64,000 nucleotides of DNA. Source: Candidula unifasciata (Eukaryota; Mollusca; Gastropoda; Stylommatophora; Geomitridae). The first letter of the stretch is position 1. Each line of letters begins with the position of its first letter. Made by a program: the position numbers and the translations under genes. The notes beneath the pieces were generated by a model. That model was given only the letters and a program-made list of their open reading frames with translations. It was not told the origin of the DNA and did not search any database. The DNA lies in assembly GCA_905116865.2 (NCBI GenBank), contig CAJHNH020001595.1:97501-161500 (forward strand), written 5' to 3'. Shown here piece by piece: positions 1-64,000 of the stretch.

Positions 1-1043
1 CTACCTGATCACTTGCAACATGGATACAAGGCTCCTACCTGATTACTTGCTACATGGATACAAGGCTCCAACCTGATTACTTGCTACATGGATTCAAGGT
101 TCCTACCTGATCGCTTGCTACATGGATACAAGGTTCCTATCTGATCACTTGCTACATGGATACAAGGCTCCTACCTGATCACTTGCTACATGGATACAAG
201 GCTCCTACCTGATCACTTGCAACATGGATACAAGGCTCCTACCTGATTACTTGCAACATGGATACAAGGCTCCTACCTGATCACTTGCTACATGGATACA
301 AGGCTCCTACCTGATCACTTGCTACATGGATACAAGGTTCCTACCTGATCACTTGTGACATGGATACAAGGCTCCTGTCTGACCACTTATGACATGGATA
401 CTAATCTCCTAGCTGATCACTTGCAACATGGATACAAGGCTCCTACCTGATCACTTGCAACATGGATACAAGGTTCCTATCTGACCACTTGCAACATGGA
501 TACAAGACTCCTGTCTGACCACTTGTGACATGGATACTAATCTCCTAGCTGATCACTTGCAACATGGATACAGGGTTCCTATCTGACCACTTGCAACATG
601 GATACAAGGTTCCTGTCTGACCACTTGCAACATGGATACAATGTTCATAGCTAATTACTTACAACATGAATACAATGTTCCTGTCTGACCACTTACAACA
701 TGGATACAATCTTCATAGCTAATTACTTGCAACATGGATACAATGTTCCTGTCTGACCACTTGCAACATGGATACAATGTTCATAGCTAATTACTTGCAA
801 CATGGATACAAGGTTCATAGCTAATTACTTGCAACATGGATACAAGGTTCATAGCTAATTACTTGCAACATGGATACAAGGTTCATAGCTAATTACTTGC
901 AACATGGATACAAGGTTCATAGCTAATTACTTGCAACATGGATACAAGGTTCATAGCTAATCACTTGCAACATGGATACAAGGCTCCTACCTGATCACTT
1001 GCAACATGGATACAAGGTTCATAGCTAATTACTTGCAACATGG
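1..1043. repeat. 34-bp minisatellite array
   Basis: About 30 tandem copies of a 34-bp unit built around acttgcaacatggatacaag. Variants change along the array: ctcctacctgatc units on the left, ttcatagctaatt units on the right, with mixed units between. It is presumably intronic, upstream of exon 1, and continues beyond the left edge. Confidence 0.95.
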
Positions 1044-1186
1044 GCATATTTTTGTTGAATAAAAGACGCTGATATGGTTTGGGCTGCACTAGTAACGTTG
1101 GTGTATGCAAATTAAGAATTAGAACCATTTGCCCAGTGTGCCTAAGGCATGCTTTCAGTAAAAAATTATGTTGTGTTTTGCTCTTC

Positions 1187-1900
1187 TTTTTTTTTTATTC
1201 TTCTTCTTCTTCAACTTTTTCTTCTTCTTCTTCTTCTTCTTCTTCTTCTTCTTCTTCTTCTTCTTCTTCTTCTTCTTCTTCTTCTTCTTCTTCTTCTTCT
1301 TCTTCTCTTCTTCTTCTTCTTCTTCTTCTTCTTCTTCTTCTTCCTTCTTCTTCTTCTTCTCTTCTTCTTCTTCTTCTTCTTCTTCTTCTTCTTCTTCTTC
1401 TTCTTCTTTTATTCTTCTTCTTGTTCAACTTTTCTTCTTCAGAAAACTTCTATCCTCTTCTATCTTCTTTCTTCTTCTTCTTCTTCTTCTTAAGGTCTGA
1501 TCTTCTTTTTCACTTGAGTCAGTTCTGTTCTTCTTCTTCTTCTTCTTCTTCTTCTTTTCTTCGCACTTCAGGTTCTTCTACCCGAAGGTTCTTCTTCTTG
1601 AGATCTTCTTCTTCTTCAATCTTCTTTTCTTCTTCTTCTTCTTCTTCAAATCTTCTTCAAAAACAAAGAAATTCTTCTTCTTCTTCTTCTTCTTCTATCT
1701 TCTTCTTCGGCTTCTTCTTCTTCTTTTTTCTCCTTCTGCTTCTTCTTCTTCTTCTTCTTCTTCTTCTTCTTCGTCTTCTTCTCTTCTTTTCTTCTTCTGG
1801 ATTTCTTCTTCTTCTTCTTCTTCTTTTTTATTCTTCTTCTTCTTCAAAGTTTTCTTCTTCTGGATTCTTCTTCTTCTTCTCAAAATCTTCTTACCCTCTT
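1187..1900. repeat. TTC/GAA trinucleotide tract, about 0.7 kb
   Basis: Nearly pure (TTC)n from about 1196 to 1500, then interrupted TTC-rich sequence to about 1900. All six frames give low-complexity Ser, Phe, Leu, Glu, Lys or Arg ORFs, which are not genes. From about 1560 the interruptions match pieces of unique sequence found again at 2735-3150, which suggests a mixed consensus. Confidence 0.9.
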
Positions 1901-3850
1901 TCACGTTTCTTAAGGTTTCTAGGTCAAGATATTCTTGGAGTAACTTCTTCTTCGGGAGGGCCTGGCGCACGCATGAGAATGCCCAATCTTCCTCAGGTCG
2001 CTTATGGTGACAGCCACTCATCGTCACAAGGGGATGGTGAACTGCTGTTAGTTCAGCACTGACCAACATTCTGTAGACGTATCTGTGTACGCTCACTATG
2101 ACAGCACTGGACCAACATATGTGTTGACGTATCTGTGTACGCTCACTATGACAGCACTGGACCAACATATGTGTTGACGTATCTGTGTACGCTCACTATG
2201 ACAGCACTGGACCAACATATGTGTTGACGTATCTGTGTAGAATAAAATCAAAGACGACAGCAAAGGCAGGCAACTGGAGGGTCACGAAAAGTATCAAGAA
2301 ATGAAGCTGACTGGTGTGAGATGCACTGGCTTGGACATATGTGTTGGCGTAGATGGTACCTCACTATGCAAAAACTGACACAATGTGATCTGTTGACGTC
2401 ATATGTTACGCTCACTATGAAATTCACTGGACCAACATATGTGTGTGCAGTCGTCATCCCTGTGTACGCTCACTATGAAGCACCTGGACCAGTATCTGTG
2501 AGGTCCACAGTGTAAACTCACTGGGACAGCACTTACTGACATGTGTGTCGACGTAGGATTTTACGCTCCTATGGGAAACTGTTCATCATGCGACTAATCC
2601 AGGAGGAGACAGACAAGATCTAGTTGTTTATTTGATACTAAGGGATGACACTTAAGGGATTTGTTTGAATCACAGATGGACAGTTCTATTGTATACAAAA
2701 CTGTGCTTATTGACGTTCTACCAACCAGCTTCCTACCCGAAGGTTTGACACCCTGAGATTAAGCGTCTCAATCTGGATGGCAAGTCGGCCGGGCAAATCT
2801 TGTTCAAAAACAAAGAAATTATAATTTCAGCGCCGATATTGAAGACACCGGCCTGGGCTGCCTACCCTCCTGTGCCAGCGAGCATTCATTCCCTTCGTTT
2901 ATCTCTGTTTTTGTCCGCTGGATTGCGAAACGGAAATTGTGACCGGCCTCCGACTTCAAAGTGGTTTCCTGGATGGCAGTACAACGGGACAAAATCTATG
3001 TACCCTCTTCCATGTCTAATTAAGGTGTAGGTCAAGATATCTTGGAGTAACAGCTGAATCGGAGGGCTGAGCACGCATGAGAATGCCCAATGTGCCTCAG
3101 GTCGACTGTGACAGCCCAACACAACGTCACAAGGGGATGCAACTGCTGTTAGTTCACAGATTATTCTGGAGCCTAAAGTTGTCTAACTTTGACCTGTGTT
3201 CTGTTTATTATTATTGAATGTGTTGTCAGGTGTGCTGTTGTTTTTAACGATCGTCTGTGAACACCCAGCCGAAGTAGAACCTTAGACACACCCGTCAGAA
3301 AGAGGCCAATCAGTGAGTGTCTTTGGTGATGTGAACAATTAGAAGAAAATAGAAGACGCACAAAAGGCAGGCACTGGAGGGTCACGAAAAGATTCACAAG
3401 AAATGAAGCTGAATGGTGTCAGATGATGGCTTGGAAAAATATAAAGTCTAGATTGGACCCAGAGCAAAAACTGCAGACACAATGTTGATCTGTCACTCGT
3501 CAACTGTTGATTAGCTATCCCACCTGTGAGAACATCCCACTGACCTAGTCATCATCCCACTGATTGGCACAGCTTACTGACCTATCCACATCTGTAACCT
3601 AGCACAGTTAAAAGGGATACATGGGGTTGGTCCCACTGACCTAGCTCGGGTAGGATTTTTATCCTTGGGGTGTTCATCATGCGACTTCAATCCAGGAGGA
3701 GACAGACAAGATCTAGTTGTTTATTTGTTTAAATACCAGAGCATGAAAATTGGGTATTTGTTTGAATTAGCACAGTATATTGTATACAAAATTGTGCTTA
3801 TTGGCTACCAACAGCTTCTGCTGCATTCTTTTCTGAGACTGAGAGCTCGA
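1890..3850. repeat. Noisy about 1.1-kb direct duplication, no gene seen
   Basis: Segments recur in the same order but with many small insertions and deletions. The segment at 1910-2060 recurs at 3020-3155 (for example cacgcatgagaatgcccaat), 2240-2335 recurs at 3340-3430, and 2575-2745 recurs at 3665-3825. A 50-bp unit containing cactggaccaacatatgtgt repeats about four times at 2060-2240. I see no receptor exon here. The error pattern looks more like poor consensus than ancient divergence. Confidence 0.7.
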
Positions 3851-4375
3851 GTGTGGATGTAGCACTATCCCACTGTCCTACATTCACATAGCCACTGACT
3901 TAGCACAGCCCACATGACCTAGCACATCCCATGCAACATCTCAGCACAGTCCCACTCTGCTTAGCTTATCATTATTTGCTTAGCACATCCCAAGAAGCCT
4001 GTAAACAAATGTGGTTTCTTTACTGACTTAGCACATCCCACTGACTTAGCACATCCCACTGACTTACCAAATCCCACTGACTTAGCACATCCCACTGACT
4101 TAGCACATCCCACTCACCTAGCACATCCCACTGACTTAGCACATCCCACTGACTTAGCACATCCCACTGACTTAGCACATCCCACTGACCTAGCACATCC
4201 CACTGACCTAGCACATCCCACTGACTTAGCACATCCCACTGACCTTAGCACCTCCCACTGACCTAGCACATCCCACTGACCTAGCACATCCCACTGACTT
4301 AGCACTTCCCACTGACCTAGCACATCCCACTAACCTAGCACATCCCACTGACTTAGCACATCCCACTGACCTTGC
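3540..4375. repeat. 18-bp minisatellite (acttagcacatcccactg)
   Basis: Degenerate copies occur from about 3540 and again at 3850-3990. A regular block of about 20 units lies at 4015-4375. The unit length is divisible by three, so spurious ORFs with a QWDVLS repeat appear on the minus strand. Confidence 0.9.
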
Positions 4376-4698
4376 TGATCTTGCACATTTTACTTTTCTG
4401 TGAGCTCAGAGAGGGGAAGGGCAGGCCTGCAGCATTGTCTATTGAAATAATACTTTGGTAATAAGTCAGAAGTAAACCTTACAGCGACAAACTCACACCA
4501 TTAAATGCAAGCTCTTGAAGGCTAAAATATCACAGGATTACAGGAATCATCTCATCTGGCTTTGGGATGACAAGCTTCTAGAACATTCAGCAAGCAAACA
4601 GACAACCAGTCAAAAAGCCAACAGGTGGAGTTTGCCAGAGAGAAGTCAGTGTTTGATGATTGGTTGCAAGTAGATGAAACATTTTTTTCTCCCTGCAG

Positions 4699-61462
<56,764 letters not shown>

Positions 61463-61489
61463 GTAAGTGCACAAAAAAAGAGTGGGTTT

Positions 61490-61695
61490 AAAAAAACATT
61501 CTTTTGCAACTGTTTCCATGTATTAGGTTCTTAGCCTTGGTTGGTCTGGGAGAGAAGCTCTGACAGGCCGACGAACAAGGCACTTCTCTTCTGATCCAAC
61601 AGCTTCTTCAGCTTGCTTAAATTCAAACATATCACTGTCATTTTTTCCTTTGGAGTTAATAAAGCAGGTCAAGAGAGGAGTAATGCTGCATGGAC
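61490..61695 (-). repeat. Interspersed repeat piece (family unknown)
   Basis: The minus strand reads gacctgctttattaactcca, ctgttggatcagaagagaag and gcctgtcagagcttctctcc, resembling 12285-12400 and 13060-13160 in intron 5. A short minus-strand ORF (LLTCFINSKGKNDSDMFEFK) exists, but similarity to intronic copies argues for a repeat rather than an exon. Confidence 0.55.
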
Positions 61696-61709
61696 AACAG
61701 TGATGTCTC

Positions 61710-63780
61710 AACGCTGGTGTTTCGACATTGGTATCTCAACACTTGTTCTCAATACTGGTGTCTCAATGCTGGTGTCTCAATATTGGTGTCTCAACACTGG
61801 TGTCTCAACACTGGTGTCTCAACACTGGTGTCTCAACACTGGTGTCTCAACACTGGCATCTCAACACTGGTGTCTCAATACTGGTGTCTCAACACTGGTG
61901 TCTCAACACTGAGTATCTCAACACTGGTGTCTCAATACTGGTGTCTCAACACTGGTGTCTCAACACTGGTATCTCAACACTGGTGTCTCAACACTGGTAT
62001 CTAAACACTGGTGTCTCAACACTGGTGTCTCAATACTGGTGTCTCAACACTGGTGTCTCAACACTGGTGTCTCAACACTGGTGTCTCAATACTGGTGTCT
62101 CAATACTGGTGTCTCAACACTGGTGTCTCAATACTGGTGTCTTAACACTGGTGTCTCATCACTGGTGTCTCAACACTGGTGTCTCAACACTGGTGTCTCA
62201 ATACTGGTGTCTCAATACTGGTGTCTCAATACTGGTGTCTCAACACTGGTGTCTCAATACTGGTGTCTCAACACTGGTGTCTCAATGCTGGTGTCTCAAC
62301 ACTGGTGTCTCAATACTGGTGTCTCAATACTGGTGTCTCAACACTGGTGTCTCAATACTGGTGTCTTAACACTGGTGTCTCATCACTGGTGTCTCAACAC
62401 TGGTGTCTCAACACTGGTGTCTCAATACTGGTGTCTCAACACTGGTGTCTCAATACTGGTGTCTCAACACTGGTGTCTCAATACTGGTGTCTCAACACTG
62501 GTGTCTCAACACTGGTGTCTCAATACTGGTGTCTCAATACTGGTTAAAATCTCTCAACACTGGTGTCTCAATACTGGTGTCTCAATACTGGTGTCTCAAC
62601 ACTGGTGTCTCAACACTGGTGTCTCAACACTGGTATCTCAATACTGGTGTCTCAATACTGGTGTCTCAATACTGGTGTCTCAACACTGGTGTCTCAACAC
62701 TGGTGTCTCAACACTGGTATCTCAATACTGGTGTCTCAATACTGGTATCTCAACACTGGCGTCTCAACACTGGTATCTCAACACTGGTGTCTTAACACTG
62801 GTGTCTTAACACTGGTGTCTCCACACTGTTATTTCAACACTGGTATCTCAACACTGTTATTTCAACACTGGTGTCTCAACACTGTTATTTCAACACTGGT
62901 ATCTCCACACTGTTATTTCAACACTGGTATCTCAACACTGTTATTTCAACACTGGTATCTCAACACTGTTATTTCAACACTGGCGTCTCAACACTGGTAT
63001 CTCAACACTGGTGTCTCAACACTGGTATCTCAACACTGGTGTCTCAACACTGGTATCTCAACACTGGTGTCTCAACACTGGTATCTCCACACTGTTATTT
63101 CAACACTGGTATCTCAACACTATTGTTTCAACACTGGTATCTCAACACTGGTATCTCAACACTATTGTTTCAACACTGGTATCTCAACACTGGTATCTCA
63201 ACACTGGTATCTCAACACTATTGTTTCAACACTGATATCTCAACACTGGTATCTCAACACTGGTATCTCAACACTGGTATCTCAACACTGGTATCTCAAC
63301 ACTGGCGTCTCAACACTGGTATCTCAACACTGGCATCTCAACACTGGTGTCTCAACACTGGTGTCTCAGTACTGGTGTCTCAACACTGGTATCTCAACAC
63401 TGGCGTCTCAACACTGGTGTCTCAACACTGGTGTCTCAGTACTGGTGTCTCAACACTGGTATCTCAACACTGGTATCTCAACACTGGTATCTCAACACTG
63501 GTATCTCAACACTGGTATCTCAACACTGGTATCTCAACACTATTGTTTCAACACTGATATCTCAACACTGGTATCTCAACACTGGTATCTCAACACTGGT
63601 ATCTCAACACTGGTATCTCAACACTGGTGTCTCAATACTGGTGTCTCAACATTGGTGTCTCAACACTGGTGTCTCAACACTGGTGTCTCAACATTGGTGT
63701 CTCAACACTGGTGTCTCAACACTGGTGTCTCAACACTGGTGTCTCAACATTGGTGTCTCAGTACTGGTGTCTTAACACTG
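61710..63780. repeat. 14-bp minisatellite (tggtgtctcaacac), 2.1 kb
   Basis: About 148 copies. Variants cluster: tggtgtctcaatac on the left, tgttatttcaacac and tattgtttcaacac in the middle, tggtatctcaacac to the right. Ser/Leu/Asn/Trp-rich ORFs over it are frame artefacts. It lies downstream of exon 22. Confidence 0.96.
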
Positions 63781-63862
63781 GCTGGCGAAGCTTCATGCTC
63801 TGTACAGAGAAGAAACAAGATTCCTGGCCTTAACTGGTACTGCCATGGATTGCGATTGCCAT

Positions 63863-64000
63863 CCCCTGTTATAAAATAATGGAACGTTATCACATGAGAA
63901 GATGTTTATCCACACATGTATGTTATTCCCACACAGACTTACATATCACAAAACCTGTTATAACATAATGGAACGTTATCACAAGGGAAGATGTATCCAC
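63863..64000. repeat. About 87-bp direct repeat at the window edge
   Basis: ctgttataaaataatggaac at 63866 recurs as ctgttataacataatggaac about 87 bp later, followed in both by gttatcaca. Probably the start of another array that continues past the window. Confidence 0.8.

Noticed and set aside
1..1043. CRISPR-like direct repeats
   Set aside because: Units are contiguous 34-bp tandem copies without unique spacers, in a eukaryotic intron.
61523..61711. Minus-strand ORF LLTCFINSKGKNDSDMFEFK as a separate gene or tail exon
   Set aside because: Similar sequence occurs in intron 5 (12285-12400), and it is antisense to the receptor, so a repeat is more likely.
61690..63879. 438-codon ORF rich in VSQHWCLNTG
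   Set aside because: Reading of the 14-bp array; three units (42 bp) restore the frame, so long open stretches are expected.

Overview
The window is intron-rich eukaryotic DNA, most likely from a lophotrochozoan and probably a mollusc. That placement is an inference from the invertebrate-type ErbB receptor, the LINE reverse-transcriptase remnants and the tRNA-headed SINEs; I cannot name the species. One real protein-coding gene spans almost all of it on the + strand: the single EGFR/ErbB receptor tyrosine kinase of an invertebrate. The 5' exons (signal peptide, L1 domain, start of furin-like domain II) lie before the window, and the gene runs off the right edge.

Layout of the gene. Exons 1-4 (4699-9173) encode the rest of cysteine-rich domain II. 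Exon 5 exists in two versions, 5a (10853-10961) and 5b (16026-16137), and each encodes the first strand block of L2 domain III. Exons 6-7 (19571-24355) finish L2. Exons 8-12 (25653-33699) encode an extended cysteine-rich domain IV of the arthropod/lophotrochozoan type. Exon 13 (36152-36317) holds the transmembrane helix and exon 14 (37164-37277) the juxtamembrane segment and glycine loop. Exons 15-19 (42371-52203) complete the kinase, with VAIK, gatekeeper Thr, HRDLAARN and DFG all present. Exon 20 (52951-53139) and exon 22 (61246-61462) encode the C-terminal tail; a possible exon 21 lies between them. All intron phases agree, giving about 1,096 open codons when one version of exon 5 is used and exon 21 is skipped.

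The introns are dominated by minisatellites. By my block boundaries more than 20 long tandem arrays (units of 5 to 66 bp) fill roughly 44% of the window. Several arrays abut splice sites. Three of them (after exons 1, 3 and 16) repeat the 3' end of the exon together with its GT donor, so the true donor is followed by about 5, 40 and 25 look-alikes. Other intron content includes LINE remnants on both strands (one of which gave rise to a 45-bp minisatellite), an RNase H fragment, several SINEs, a Helitron-like element, an unknown retroposed insert with a 14-bp target duplication, and a GC-rich unidentified insert.

Two regions look like assembly or consensus damage rather than biology. One is about 1560-3850, a noisy duplication mixed with a CTT repeat. 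The other is about 53950-60223, a forward / reverse-complement / forward jumble of the same intron and tail exons that ends in a 17-N gap. The clean copy of the tail region is the one after 60224.

The most interesting biology is the pair of alternative exons 5a/5b. They share phase. Including both, or neither, gives an early stop, so they should be mutually exclusive and would change the receptor's L2 ligand-binding domain.
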